A stretch of 64,000 nt of DNA from Bacteroidales bacterium (GTDB lineage Bacteria > Bacteroidota > Bacteroidia > Bacteroidales > UBA932), in the NCBI GenBank assembly GCA_022653675.1, contig JALCST010000001.1, positions 62,001-126,000 of the forward strand. Direction: 5' to 3'. Both the position numbers and the translations under genes were made by a program. This document shows, piece after piece, positions 23,643-34,300 of the stretch. The notes beneath the pieces were generated by a model, which saw only the letters and a list, made by a program, of their open reading frames with translations, made no database searches and had not been told where the DNA came from. The number at the start of each line of letters is the position of its first letter. The first letter of the stretch is position 1.

Positions 23643-25430
23643 TTATTTCAATAGTGGCCTGTATGTCTTGCCACCTCCGGTAAAGCCGGCATTTTTGTAA
23701 AATTCAACGAACGTCAGACGCATAGGGTGTACGAATGCCCCCAGGCAGCATAATGCTATGACAAGCGAATGGCCGAGAATCAGTAATATGACTGTCAATC
23801 CCCAACCTACGTATGGTATATGAGACAGCTGTAGAGCCATGCTGTTTACAACCATCCCGAGTATGCCTCCCGAAGTGCCGAGACCGAACAAACGTATGTA
23901 GGAAAGCATGTCTCCGAATATTCCAGTTATGTCGTACAATGAAACTACCCCCTTGCCGATACGAGCGAATATGTTGCCGGTAACCTTGGAGAAGAGAACG
24001 ATAAGTGCGAGTCCTCCTATACCGAAGATATAGTCGAATGCCGGCGATCTCATCGAATGCCCAGTCTGCGAACCAGAGTAAGCGACGGCACACCAGATTA
24101 TGACCAAAACCCAACCTATGTTCGCCATTCCCGTACGCCATCCGTGATGTATCATGGAATATATGGCGTTTATGAGACGACCGAAAATTATCTGTACAAG
24201 ACCGAAGATGATTGAGAACCAGAACATCTGAATGTCTGTTAACAGGTTTCCGGAGAATTTCTCGAGCGCGGGGAATATCGTGTAGACCTTGGTACCGAAC
24301 ATAGTACCGTTCAACGCCGGCATTATGAACGAGCCCAAGCCAAGAAGTATGACAAGTTTGCCGATTCCGCGGTATTTGGGTACTTTTATCGCTACTAATG
24401 CTCCGATCAACATGAGTACCAATCCATAGCCCATGTCTCCCAGACATAGCCCGAAGAAGAGCATGTAGAATGGGGCGAAGAAAGGAGTAAGGTCGAGTTC
24501 GTCGTAGCGTGGAAGCATGTACATATTACCTATAGGCTCGAAAAGACTTGCGAAACCGTTGTTTTTCAACTTGATAGGAGGATTATCCTTGGCTATTGCC
24601 GGCCTGTGCTCGTAATATGCGCCGGTTGCGTCCAAAGCTTTCTGTACACTTATGTCGTCATCTGTAGGGGCGAATCCCTCGAAGAGCAGCAGGCTGCCGT
24701 CCGCAGCCTTTTGGGAACCGTGGATAGCGGCATAAATGTCGAATCCTTTCATCTTCTCGCTCCTTTGTTCCTCGAGTATGTCGATTTTTGATGTAAGGGC
24801 AAGCAGTTTGGAATTTACAGTCTTTCTCTTTTCTTCCATCTCGGCCATGTCGGCGGTCACTTCATGTTCGGGCTGTGCAGGCATCGGGACTTCGGAATGT
24901 GGGAATGTATAATTGCTTCCTTTGGGTACGGTGATAATGAAATAGCAACGGCCGTTGCATCGATTCAGGATCGTGACTGGATATTTCGATCCGAAATTTC
25001 CTTTGTCAAAATCCGCATCCTTGATGGAATAAGAATGAACATCGAGACCCATTCCATCAAGCTTTTCAAGATCTTCGGAATGAAAATCTCCCCATGCTTC
25101 GGCGTTTTTCAGAGAGGAAGATGCAGCCAGCAAACTTGTTTCCAACGAATTTTTTTCGCCGAGCAGTTTCTCCGTCTCCGAAAGGAGTTCGGAATCCGCA
25201 CAATCGCACTTCGGTATCTCGGAACCGGCATTCTGTTTCGCAATCAGTTTGAGATTACGTTCGGCTTCCTTATATCGACGGGAATCGTCAAAAATAATGC
25301 GGGAAGCATCGTCGAAGGCTCTCGCCTTCCTCGTTATGTCGATCAGGCCGATTTCCCGAAGCTGTTCGAGGAAAGCATCTTCATCTTCGTGATAGACGAT
25401 GAAGGAATATTTTGTCATTTTCCTTATCAT
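23643..25430 (-). CDS. atpI: V-type ATP synthase subunit I (a subunit, stator)
   Basis: A 595-residue stator subunit. The first half is a hydrophilic, coiled-coil-rich arm that contacts the peripheral stalks; the second half, from about residue 310, has seven or eight membrane helices forming the ion half-channels. The essential arginine lies in the conserved YIRLFGLG segment near residue 512, facing the ring carboxylate. Length is typical of bacterial V-type I subunits, which run slightly short of the eukaryotic form. The start overlaps the subunit D stop (ATGA). Confidence 0.94.
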   Translation of the reverse strand: MIRKMTKYSFIVYHEDEDAFLEQLREIGLIDITRKARAFDDASRIIFDDSRRYKEAERNLKLIAKQNAGSEIPKCDCADSELLSETEKLLGEKNSLETSLLAASSSLKNAEAWGDFHSEDLEKLDGMGLDVHSYSIKDADFDKGNFGSKYPVTILNRCNGRCYFIITVPKGSNYTFPHSEVPMPAQPEHEVTADMAEMEEKRKTVNSKLLALTSKIDILEEQRSEKMKGFDIYAAIHGSQKAADGSLLLFEGFAPTDDDISVQKALDATGAYYEHRPAIAKDNPPIKLKNNGFASLFEPIGNMYMLPRYDELDLTPFFAPFYMLFFGLCLGDMGYGLVLMLIGALVAIKVPKYRGIGKLVILLGLGSFIMPALNGTMFGTKVYTIFPALEKFSGNLLTDIQMFWFSIIFGLVQIIFGRLINAIYSMIHHGWRTGMANIGWVLVIIWCAVAYSGSQTGHSMRSPAFDYIFGIGGLALIVLFSKVTGNIFARIGKGVVSLYDITGIFGDMLSYIRLFGLGTSGGILGMVVNSMALQLSHIPYVGWGLTVILLILGHSLVIALCCLGAFVHPMRLTFVEFYKNAGFTGGGKTYRPLLK

Positions 25431-26032
25431 TGTCGTGCCTCCTCTTCAAGGGCGTGCCTTTCCTTGACTATCTTGCTGGAAGCCTTGCTCAGATTTTCCT
25501 CATCTTCCATATACCTCTTTATTTTCAGGATGGCTTCCTGATAACCGGGTATTTGGACTTTTTCATAAAGGTTTACCTTTTGCGTTGTCTTTTTTCTCTG
25601 TCCCTCAAGTATCCTGCTTTTTTCAGTGTAGACTTCCGATTCTATCCCGAGCTTCGCAAGGGATTTCAGGATTGCAACACCGTCCGAATACCATAAAGGT
25701 TTTTGAAAGACATCGAAAGGTTTGACTTCGTAAACTATGTTTTTCAACTCGGGAGTACGCACCCCGGCGACTTTGACCGTGGAGAGTTCAACATCCTTTA
25801 TTGATATAAGCCCCGGTTCGAATTCATTCCAGAGGCCGGAAAGATAGTCGTATGATTTCTGAGCGGCTTCCAATTCCTTGACCAATTGCTCCGAACGCTT
25901 TTTCGCTTTTTTGACTTCGTAGCGAAGAGCCGACTCCTTGCTTTTCAGTGTGGGCAGGGTGCGTTGGCGAACCTTCAACTGCTTGTTCAGTTCGTTAAGC
26001 GATGTCTTGTTAAATTGGAATTTGATTGCCAT
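25427..26032 (-). CDS. atpD: V-type ATP synthase subunit D (central stalk)
   Basis: A 201-residue, almost entirely coiled-coil central-shaft subunit that rotates inside the A3B3 head. The N-terminal helix begins KFQFNKTSLNELNKQL, with dense lysine/glutamate heptads; the C-terminal helix ends with EEENLSKASSKIVKE-like EDEENLSKASSK. It lies between subunits B and I, the standard place in Bacteroidota V-ATPase operons, 6 bases after the subunit B stop. Confidence 0.92.
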   Translation of the reverse strand: MAIKFQFNKTSLNELNKQLKVRQRTLPTLKSKESALRYEVKKAKKRSEQLVKELEAAQKSYDYLSGLWNEFEPGLISIKDVELSTVKVAGVRTPELKNIVYEVKPFDVFQKPLWYSDGVAILKSLAKLGIESEVYTEKSRILEGQRKKTTQKVNLYEKVQIPGYQEAILKIKRYMEDEENLSKASSKIVKERHALEEEARQ

Positions 26033-26038
26033 TGTATG

Positions 26039-27355
26039 TTATTTCTTCCAGTATTTGTCTATGAACTTCTGCTTTATGCCGGTTTCGGCGGGAGTGAAGT
26101 ATTTCGCGAACAATTCCCACCCCGTATCGAGCATCTGGTTTATGGATATGTTGACATCTATCGCCAGAAGCTTATTGGAATAATCCTTTGCGAACTCAAG
26201 GCAACGCTTGTCGTAATCCGAAAGGTCGAATCCGTTTTCTAGCTTTGTCTTGGCATTGGCTGCATCCGCGTAAAGACGGACGCCGGTATTCATAACCTGG
26301 CCGTGATCTTCTCGGGTCTTTTTCCCAATGACGTTTTGTTTCAGACGTGAAAGAGAACGGAAAGGATCTATGATGACCTTGCCTGTATCAGTGTCGTAAC
26401 GGAGAAAAAGTTGTCCTTCGGTTATGTAGCCTGTATTGTCCGGAATCGCATGTGTTATGTCTCCTTCGTTGAGTGTTGTCACGGCAATTATGGTGATCGA
26501 ACCTCCGTCCGGAAACTGCACCGCCTTTTCGTAAATTTTTGCGAGATCGCTGTACAGGGACCCGGGCATGGAGTCCTTGGATGGAATCTGGTCCATGCGG
26601 TTCGATACTATGGAAAGGGCATCGGCATACAGGGTCATATCGGTAAGCAATACCAGAACCTTCTCATTCTTGTCGTATGCGAAATACTCGGCTGCGCAGA
26701 GTGCCATGTCAGGGATAAGAAGGCGTTCAACGGGAGGTTCCTCGGTGGTGTTGACGAAACTTATGATTTTGTTCAGCGCACCGGCACCTTCGAATGCCTG
26801 CTTGAAATAGAGGTAATCGTCATTCGAAAGTCCCATCCCGCCAAGGATTATCTTATCTACGTCGGCACGGAGGGCTACTTGTGCCATGACTTGGTTGTAA
26901 GGCTGGTCAGGATCGGCGAAGAAAGGGATTTTCTGTCCGGAAACCAGGGTGTTGTTCAAGTCGATGCCGGCGATACCGGTCGGAATTAGTTCCGACGGTT
27001 GTTTTCGTTTATAAGGGTTTACGGACGGTCCTCCGATGAAGCGGTGCTCGCCCTCGATCCTCGGTCCTCCGTCAATAGGATCCCCGTATGCGTTGAAAAA
27101 ACGTCCCGAAAGTTCGTCACTTACGTTCAGGGAAGGGGGCTCTCCAAGGAATTCTACTTCTGCATTGGTCGGAATGCCTTCGGTTCCTGCGAATACCTGC
27201 AGCGTAACCAGGTCTTCCTTGATTTTTACGACCTGGGCAAGTCTTCCAGCGACCTTGGCGAGTTCATCGTTTTGAACGCCTTGGGCATGCAGGGAAACGG
27301 TAGCCTTGGTAATTGAATCCAGCTTTGTGTATGTCTTTTGAAATGCATTATTCAT
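26039..27355 (-). CDS. atpB: V-type ATP synthase subunit B
   Basis: A 438-residue regulatory subunit of the A3B3 head. It has the RecA-like fold but no Walker A lysine, as expected for B subunits. Family stretches are SGRFFNAYGDPIDGGP, PIFSGQKIPFF-like LVSGQKIPFF, ADPDQPYNQVMAQVALRA and the arginine-containing DTGKVIIDPFRSLSRL. It starts 8 bases inside the end of the subunit A gene, so the two main head subunits are translationally coupled. Confidence 0.95.
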   Translation of the reverse strand: MNNAFQKTYTKLDSITKATVSLHAQGVQNDELAKVAGRLAQVVKIKEDLVTLQVFAGTEGIPTNAEVEFLGEPPSLNVSDELSGRFFNAYGDPIDGGPRIEGEHRFIGGPSVNPYKRKQPSELIPTGIAGIDLNNTLVSGQKIPFFADPDQPYNQVMAQVALRADVDKIILGGMGLSNDDYLYFKQAFEGAGALNKIISFVNTTEEPPVERLLIPDMALCAAEYFAYDKNEKVLVLLTDMTLYADALSIVSNRMDQIPSKDSMPGSLYSDLAKIYEKAVQFPDGGSITIIAVTTLNEGDITHAIPDNTGYITEGQLFLRYDTDTGKVIIDPFRSLSRLKQNVIGKKTREDHGQVMNTGVRLYADAANAKTKLENGFDLSDYDKRCLEFAKDYSNKLLAIDVNISINQMLDTGWELFAKYFTPAETGIKQKFIDKYWKK

Positions 27356-29096
27356 TGCCGATCATTTTATAAAGTTGTGCCTGGAATTTATTGAAATCCT
27401 CGCCCTTGAATTCGGAGTAGTTCATCTGGCGCATAAGGTTGATGATCTCCTTGAATTTGGAAGAGCACTCCTCGAATGTCTTGAAGTCGTATTTTTTGTC
27501 GCATACCTCAAGAACCAGTGAAAGCATGTATTCCTGACGTTCCATCGGAGTGGTGCTGTCGATGGGGTCGAACGCATCCTGTTGAAGGATTACGAAGTCT
27601 ATCAGTTCGCTCTTCCAATACATCTCATGATAGCTGATGGGAACGCCGTCATCGCCGAGAATGTTGATCTGTTCGTAGATTTCCTTGCCCCTGCGTATGA
27701 TGGTTTTGGCATGGTTTACCTTTTCCGTCCACTCCTTGTCCACTTTCGTGTCGAGATATTCGCAGACTTCGGGATATTCGAGATATTTGGAATAGGAGTC
27801 GACCGGATCGACGGAAGGATAGCGTTTTTTGTCCGCCCTGCTTTGAGAGAGGGCATAGAAGCAACGTGCGGCCTTCTTGGTGGATTCGGTGACTGGTTCC
27901 TTCAGATTACCACCTGCAGGGGAGACTGTTCCGATGAACGTTATCGATCCGCTCTTTCCGTTGTGCAACGTTACGATTCCTGCGCGTGCGTAGAAATTCG
28001 ATATGATGGCCGACAGGTCGACTGGAAATGCATCGGCTCCCGGAAGTTCCTCCATACGGTTCGACATTTCACGCAGTGCCTGTGCCCAGCGGGAAGTGGA
28101 ATCTGCAAGGAGCAGGACCTTCATGCCCATCTGGCGGTAATATTCGCAGATAGTCATCGCCGTGTAAACCGATGCTTCACGTGCTGCTACTGGCATATTT
28201 GAAGTGTTGCAGACGATTGTGGTACGTTCCATTAGTTTGCGTCCGGTATGCGAATCGATCAGCTGAGGAAATTCCGTAAAAATTTCTACCACTTCGTTTG
28301 CACGTTCGCCGCAAGCTGCCATTACTATGATTTCAGCATCCGAATGCTGGGCTATTGCGTGTTGCAGAACAGTTTTTCCACAGCCGAAAGGTCCCGGTAT
28401 AAACCCTGTCCCCCCCTCTGCTATCGGGTTCAGGGTGTCGATCGTTCGTACTCCGGTCTCAAGAACTCTGGATGGTCTCGGTTTTTCGACGTATCCGCCG
28501 ACGGCAACCTTTACAGGCCATTTCTGAATCATTGAGACTTCCCGGTCGTCACCCTTTTCATTTGTCAGGACGGCAATCTTGTCGCTCGCCTTGTATGTTC
28601 CGGCGGGGACTATGGATTTGACCTTGAAATTGCCTTTGAAGGAGAATGGAACCATTATTTTGTGCGGAAGCCAGCCTTCCTTAACTTCGCCGAGCCAGTC
28701 GGAAGCCTGTACCTTGTCCCCGGCCTTTGCCATAGGGGTGAAATCCCACTCTTTTCCCAGATCGAGGGCAGGGGTGTATTCGCCTCTTTTCAGGTAAACG
28801 CCTTCCATTGTGGTCAGATTGTTCTGAAGACCGTCATAAATACTTGACAGCAGCCCCGGCCCCAAAGTCACTTCGAGCATGTGTCCCTCGAATTCAACGG
28901 TGTTGCCGATTTTCAGGCCGCGTGTACTTTCATAAACCTGGACGAAAGCGTGATTGCCGTTGACCTTTATTACTTCGGCCATAAGTTTGACTCCGTTCAG
29001 ATCTATGTAGCAGATTTCGTTTTCAGCAACATGCCCTGTAAAATCGATGGTGACTAGGTTGGAAACGATTCCTGTTACGATACCTGTACTTTTCAT
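27348..29096 (-). CDS. atpA: V-type ATP synthase subunit A (catalytic)
   Basis: A 582-residue catalytic ATPase subunit. The P-loop GPFGCGKTVLQHAIAQ is near residue 232, the catalytic glutamate is in CGERANEVVE, and the V-type non-homologous insertion lies between about residues 110 and 200 (KEGWLPHKIMVPFSFKG). It makes or hydrolyses ATP at the A/B interface. Direction is not fixed by sequence; in fermentative Bacteroidota with a Na+-coupled enzyme, ATP synthesis driven by decarboxylase-made Na+ gradient is plausible. Confidence 0.96.
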   Translation of the reverse strand: MKSTGIVTGIVSNLVTIDFTGHVAENEICYIDLNGVKLMAEVIKVNGNHAFVQVYESTRGLKIGNTVEFEGHMLEVTLGPGLLSSIYDGLQNNLTTMEGVYLKRGEYTPALDLGKEWDFTPMAKAGDKVQASDWLGEVKEGWLPHKIMVPFSFKGNFKVKSIVPAGTYKASDKIAVLTNEKGDDREVSMIQKWPVKVAVGGYVEKPRPSRVLETGVRTIDTLNPIAEGGTGFIPGPFGCGKTVLQHAIAQHSDAEIIVMAACGERANEVVEIFTEFPQLIDSHTGRKLMERTTIVCNTSNMPVAAREASVYTAMTICEYYRQMGMKVLLLADSTSRWAQALREMSNRMEELPGADAFPVDLSAIISNFYARAGIVTLHNGKSGSITFIGTVSPAGGNLKEPVTESTKKAARCFYALSQSRADKKRYPSVDPVDSYSKYLEYPEVCEYLDTKVDKEWTEKVNHAKTIIRRGKEIYEQINILGDDGVPISYHEMYWKSELIDFVILQQDAFDPIDSTTPMERQEYMLSLVLEVCDKKYDFKTFEECSSKFKEIINLMRQMNYSEFKGEDFNKFQAQLYKMIGNE

Positions 29097-29124
29097 ATTG
29101 TGTTGTTGTTTGTTCTTGTTTTTC

Positions 29125-29682
29125 CTATTCGTATTTTACGCCCTGAAAAGTCCCGCGAACATCTTCCACCAGTTTGGAGAGGAATTCCGCTCCCTTTTCC
29201 TTGTCGAGACGACCCCAGCGGTCGACAATGTGAGCCTTGGCAAGAAATGCCAGTATAATGTTGATATCGAGCACGTCGAATTTGACGATCCCGTCTATTT
29301 TAGACCAGTATAGGGAGTCTAGCCTGCGCTCCCTTTCGATTATGTCCTTTTCCTCCAGAACGGAGGAGATTCCCTTGCCATCATCCGAGTCGTCTTTCTC
29401 GGGTTTGCCTGATATGAATGCGACCTTGGCTTTACGGACTTTCAAATCGAAATCATAATACTCGCGTATGAAACGGTTGCTCTTTTGGGAACAGAGGTCA
29501 TAGAAGTGAGTTCCCAAATTGTCGTCCTTGAATCCGAATTCGAGAAATTCCACCAGTTTGCAGTCTTTTTCCGACAGCGACTTGCAGATGGTATCCCGAA
29601 TTTTGCCGTAATCGAAGCTGCGTACTTCGAAATCGGCGCTCAATATGGGAAGACCGCCAATTATGTAGGGATAGTTATCCAT
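29125..29682 (-). CDS. DUF2764 family protein of the V-ATPase operon
   Basis: A 185-residue soluble protein of DUF2764, a family found in V-ATPase operons of Bacteroidota and spirochaetes. The N terminus MDNYPYIIGGLPIL is typical; the middle is helical and acidic (PEKDDSDD), with DVLDINIILAFLAKAHIVDRW near the end. It sits between subunits E and A, where other operons have subunit C (the socket joining the shaft to the ring), and the operon has no recognisable C or F gene. It is probably a divergent C-subunit equivalent; this is inference from position. Confidence 0.85.
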   Translation of the reverse strand: MDNYPYIIGGLPILSADFEVRSFDYGKIRDTICKSLSEKDCKLVEFLEFGFKDDNLGTHFYDLCSQKSNRFIREYYDFDLKVRKAKVAFISGKPEKDDSDDGKGISSVLEEKDIIERERRLDSLYWSKIDGIVKFDVLDINIILAFLAKAHIVDRWGRLDKEKGAEFLSKLVEDVRGTFQGVKYE

Positions 29683-29691
29683 TGGAGGCGG

Positions 29692-30303
29692 CTATTTGCT
29701 GAAAAGGAGTTTTTTTGTAGCAGGTCTCAGATATTCCGAGATCATCCTTTCGAATTCGCCTTCGGTAAAGCTCAAAAAATAACCGCCGTCTTTCGGCCCA
29801 ATTTTGAATCCGTTTCCCGTTTCCCTGTCGTATCGAACCTCAATACCCTTGTTGAATTCGGCCGACACTTCGTTCTTAATATAGGAATCAAGTTCATTCT
29901 TGAACTTGTCCGGAAGTATGATGTCGAGGGACTTTGGTTCCTCTCCAGCCTTGAATGCTGAAACTATGGTCTTTATCAGAAGCTTAATGAAATCCGTGTC
30001 GCTCATTGCGGCTTTTACGGGAGTACCGATCGCTTTGTTAAGGAAATTTTTTTCAACTTCTTGTTTGAGGGAGGAAATAGTCTGAGTTGAAGCCATCTTA
30101 ACATCGTTCGCGGTGCGTTGTTTGATATCTTCGGCTTGTTTTTCCGCATCTGAGATAATCTTAGCCGCTTTTCCCTTTGCATCCGCTATGATCTGTTGTG
30201 CCTCCTCGTTCGCCTTTTGGGAAACCTCTTCGGCTTCCTGCTTACCCTTAAGCAGTCCTTCCTGATAAAGTTTGTTAGTAAGTTCCTGCAGTTTGTCTGG
30301 CAT
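29692..30303 (-). CDS. atpE: V-type ATP synthase subunit E (peripheral stalk)
   Basis: A 203-residue peripheral-stalk subunit. The first 100 residues are a long charged, alanine-rich coiled coil (EEVSQKANEEAQQIIADAK), and the remainder is a small globular domain that caps the A/B head. No partner subunit G gene is visible in the operon. It is the first gene, preceded by a TAATTTTG promoter and a leader of about 45 bases. Confidence 0.9.
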   Translation of the reverse strand: MPDKLQELTNKLYQEGLLKGKQEAEEVSQKANEEAQQIIADAKGKAAKIISDAEKQAEDIKQRTANDVKMASTQTISSLKQEVEKNFLNKAIGTPVKAAMSDTDFIKLLIKTIVSAFKAGEEPKSLDIILPDKFKNELDSYIKNEVSAEFNKGIEVRYDRETGNGFKIGPKDGGYFLSFTEGEFERMISEYLRPATKKLLFSK

Positions 30304-30348
30304 AATGTATTGAGATTATATGTTGTTTTAAAAAAAGTTATATATCTG

Positions 30349-30356
30349 CAAAATTA
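30349..30356 (-). promoter_or_regulatory. -7 box TAATTTTG for the V-ATPase operon
   Basis: Exact TAnnTTTG on the minus strand with TTTA 20 bases upstream, 45 bases before the atpE start at 30303. The 109-base gap between metF and atpE otherwise holds only AT-rich sequence with no hairpin. Confidence 0.65.
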
Positions 30357-30412
30357 GACATTTTTCCTCATTACTGTAAAATATAAGGATCATTTTTAGC
30401 CATTTTTCAACA

Positions 30413-31363
30413 TTAAAATGTTTTACTTATGACGGATCTTATGTTGTCGGCCCTTCCCATTGTATAATAATGTATCGCAGGGACACCTTTTGCCAGTAGT
30501 TCTTTGCTTTGGGCTATGCACCATTCTATTCCGCATTCGTATGCGGCGGTGTCAGTGCTGCATTCGCGCATCTCGCAGGCCAACGTTTCCGGGATGTCGA
30601 TCGAAAAGCTTTTAGGTATCATCGCCAACTGCCTGACACTTGAAAGGGGTTTCAACCCAGGGATTATCGGCACAGTTATCCCTTCCTTCCTGCAAAGAGA
30701 GACATAGTTGAAATAGGAATCGTTGTCGAAGAACATTTGGGTTATTACGAAATCGGCGCCTGCATCGACTTTTTTTTTCAGGTTTCGTATGTCGGTCTCG
30801 ATGTTTGGAGCTTCGCAATGCTTGCCTGGATAGCCCCCCACACCTACGCAGAAATTCGTCGGGACAGGATCGGTCAGCCCTTCGTCTAGGTATTTCCCCC
30901 TGTTCAGGTTTTCTATTTGCTCCACAAGCTGGCTCGCGTATTTATAACCGTCCCTGGCTGCTTCGAAGCGTTTCATGCCTCCGGGAGCTTCGCCGCGCAG
31001 AGCCATTACATTGTTTATCTCGAGAAAATTTAGGTCGAGAAGTTCGTTTTCTATCTGCCATTTGTTCATCCCGGCGCATATGATATGGGGAACGACCTCC
31101 ACGTCGAATCTCTTCATGATCGCGGCTGCGATCGCCACCGTTCCAGGTCTTTTGGTTATTGTCTTGCGGGCGATGCTTCCGTCGGGGTTTTCGAAGTATT
31201 TGACTTCGTCGGTGTGACATGTGACGTTTATGAATGGAGGCTTGAATTCCATAAGGCGTTCAATATTCGCATATAGCTTACGTATGTCGGTCCCTTTTAA
31301 TGGCGGGACGAATTCCAGGGACGGAAATTGCCTTTTGGAGTTGATTATGTCTATTACTTTCAT
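30413..31363 (-). CDS. metF: 5,10-methylenetetrahydrofolate reductase
   Basis: A 316-residue TIM-barrel flavoprotein that reduces 5,10-methylene-THF to 5-methyl-THF, the methyl donor for MetH. Seen motifs are PSLEFVPPLKG at the N terminus with the catalytic glutamate of the family, MALRGEAPGG, and DFVITQMFFD with the conserved glutamine. It starts with ATGA overlap on the metH stop, so enzyme and supplier are made together. FolD, which produces the substrate's precursor pool, is 20 kb downstream. Confidence 0.95.
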   Translation of the reverse strand: MKVIDIINSKRQFPSLEFVPPLKGTDIRKLYANIERLMEFKPPFINVTCHTDEVKYFENPDGSIARKTITKRPGTVAIAAAIMKRFDVEVVPHIICAGMNKWQIENELLDLNFLEINNVMALRGEAPGGMKRFEAARDGYKYASQLVEQIENLNRGKYLDEGLTDPVPTNFCVGVGGYPGKHCEAPNIETDIRNLKKKVDAGADFVITQMFFDNDSYFNYVSLCRKEGITVPIIPGLKPLSSVRQLAMIPKSFSIDIPETLACEMRECSTDTAAYECGIEWCIAQSKELLAKGVPAIHYYTMGRADNIRSVISKTF

Positions 31364-34300
31364 AAAGTTGGTTTTTTAATGGTGAAGTAGTGTGCTTCGG
31401 GATGTGCGATCAACATACCGCAAACGGAGGTTTCCGGTATCATAGTAAATGATTCCGTGAGCTTGATGTTCAGTTTCCCTTCAGGGTCAATGAGAGCAAG
31501 TGCCTGCTTCTTCATTGAATGGTCGGGCGAACACGGATAGCCGAACGCAGGACGTATGATGTTCGTGCCTTTCGGGGCGACAGCCTGCTGCAACCATTCA
31601 GCACCGGCCTCAGCAAGCCTGGAACACAACGCGGAACGCATGAAATGGCGATAGCTCTTCCCTTCGTCCGGGTCGGCGGGCTTTTCGAGGTCTTCTATCC
31701 TGACTGCGAAAAGTCCGGTTTCAGAGTGCCGTCCGGAAGATGCCGGCGGCACGAAATCGGCAAGGCATTCGAATTTAGAATCGGAAGCGGTCGCTCGCGG
31801 CAGGCTGAATACGGATTTGCCTCCCGAAACGTCCAGTATTATATCTTCCTTTTCGCTTGAGGAATCGAAGAAACGGCATACTATGTCCGCTTTTACGCTG
31901 TCCTTTTCAAGCATTTCCGCCAGTATTTTCTGGGCATATTCGAAACATTTGTCCGCCTCCCCGTCCCTGTAGATAATTTCGGGATATTTGCCCTTGAAGC
32001 CCCAGAATGCCAGAAGCATTTGCCAGCAGATAAGGGGGATCAGGTTCTCAATCCCGATTCCGAATGCGCGAAGGTCGTTATTACCGTAACCCTTTGGTTG
32101 TAGGTAACTTTCTGGTGGATAATGTGCAGCTCTCTTCCTTGCCTCTTCCATGGTGACGAATGACTTCATATTCTTTTCCGGGGAATGGCTTGCTTCATAT
32201 ATCTCCCGGATCCTGCAATTTTTATTTTTCCATTTAAGTTCGGCGGCCTTTCTGTCGGACAGGAAGCAGTTAACCTCGGCAGCGAATGAGGATGCGTCGG
32301 CCGTGTAAACTACGCTTCCGCTGTAAAGCGGAGCGAGTTTTACCGCAGTATGCAACGCAGTAGTGGCGGCTCCACCAACGAAGAGGGGAGCATGCATTCC
32401 CTTAGCTTCGAGTTCTGAACACAATTCCTCCATGTGTTTCAGTGAAGGGGATATCAGTCCGCTTATCGCGATGAAGTCTGCTTCCGCTTCGACGGCAGTA
32501 CGTATGATGGTCGAATTATCGACCATCACTCCAAGGTCGATTACGTCTATATTGTTGCATTTCAATACTATGTCACATATATTCTTGCCGATGTCGTGAA
32601 CATCTCCCTTTGCTGTGGCGATGACGAGTTTCGGAAGCCGCCTGCTTGAAGCCGCTCCTTTGCCTTCGGCTTCCATTTCCGGCCTGAGAATTTCCGTCGC
32701 CTCCTTCATTATCCTGGCGGATTTGATGACTTGGGGTAGAAACAGCTTTCCTTCTGCGAACAGCTTTCCAACCTTTCCCATTCCGTCCATCAGGGGCCCT
32801 TCCACGATTTTAATGGCGGACCCGTATTCGGAGAGGGCTTTTCCGAGTATCTCTTTCAGATTGTTCCCGTCGCCTGTGACCAATGCCGTTCGAAGCATCT
32901 CCTCCGGAGAATCTTGCGTCGAATCGTTGGGATTCAGTTCCTTAACGCATGACGGCGTGTCTGCTTCCCGTTCCGAAATCTTCGCGGCGAGCGTCCCCAG
33001 TCTGTCGCCGGCTTCCGGGTCGCTGTTCAGGATTACGTCTTCCGCCGCCTTTCTTAGTTCCGGGTCGAGTTCGTCGTAAGGAACGAGAGCGTTCGGATTC
33101 ACTATCGCCATGTCGAGTCCGGCTGCAATGGCGTGATAGAGGAAGACGCTGTGCATTGCCTCTCTGACCTTATTGTTCCCCCTGAAGGCGAACGAAAGGT
33201 TAGATATCCCTCCCGAGGTGCGGCATCCCCTCAAGTTTTGTTTTATCCATTTAACTGCCCTTATGAAATCGGCTGCAACGGCATTTTGTCCAGCAACACC
33301 GGTTCCGGCAGGTAATATGTTTACATCAAGTATGATGTCTTGAGGATCATATCCTGCTTCGTCAGTCAAGAGGGAAAACGCCCTCGAACAAATTTCCGTT
33401 TTCCTTCCGTATGTTACCGCTTGCCCTTTTTCATCGAAAGCCATTATTACCGCTGCGGCGCCGAGACGTTTTATCTCGGTGGCTTTCGCCAGGAAAGCCG
33501 CTTCCCCGTCTCTAAGGGAAATGGAGTTGGCTATACCCTTGCCCGGAGCGTTTTTCAGACCGGCTAGAAGGGTGTTCCAGTCGGAAGAATCGATCATGAG
33601 CGGAACACGTGCAATATCCGGATCGTTTTCGAAGCTTCGTACGATATTTTGCATTTCAACCGCACTGTCAAGCATCGGATCGTCGGTGTTGATGTCTATG
33701 ATTGCGGCTCCGTCCTCGATCTCTTTCCTGGCGATGGATATTGCGGAAGCATAATCGTGAGATTCAAGGCATCTGGCGAATTTTCTGCTGCCGTTTACGT
33801 TGGCCCTTTCCCCGACATTGGTGAAATTGGCCTTGTCGCGGTCGATTATTACCGTATCCAGTCCGCTTACGTACAATACGTCGTCGTCTTCGTTGGGAAT
33901 GACTCGCGGCTTCGTTCCCTTCAACGTATCCGCTATCGCTGATATATGTTTGGGAGTAGTGCCGCAACAGCCTCCTGCGATGTTGAGCAATCCTTCGCCG
34001 GCCATTTGCCTGAAATACCGTGCGAATATCTCTGGAGTTTCATCGTATTCCCCGTTTACATCCGGCAGTCCGGCATTGGGATAGATGCTCGTCGGGCAGG
34101 GCAGGTGTTTCAAGGCACGGGCGCATTCCAGCATCTTCCCGGCACCGAGTGAACAGTTCAATCCGAACGAAAGCAGGTTGCAGCTCCCTGCAGCGCTCCT
34201 GTAAACGGAATCGATGCTTTGCCCGGTCAGAGTCCTGCAGGATTCCCCGTTGACCGTGACAGAAACCATCACTGGGATGGGGCCGGCAAGTTTGCCTTCA

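Noticed and set aside
24864-25541. 225-residue plus-strand ORF opposite atpI and atpD
   Set aside because: Shadow of the coiled-coil-rich minus-strand subunits; no family resemblance.
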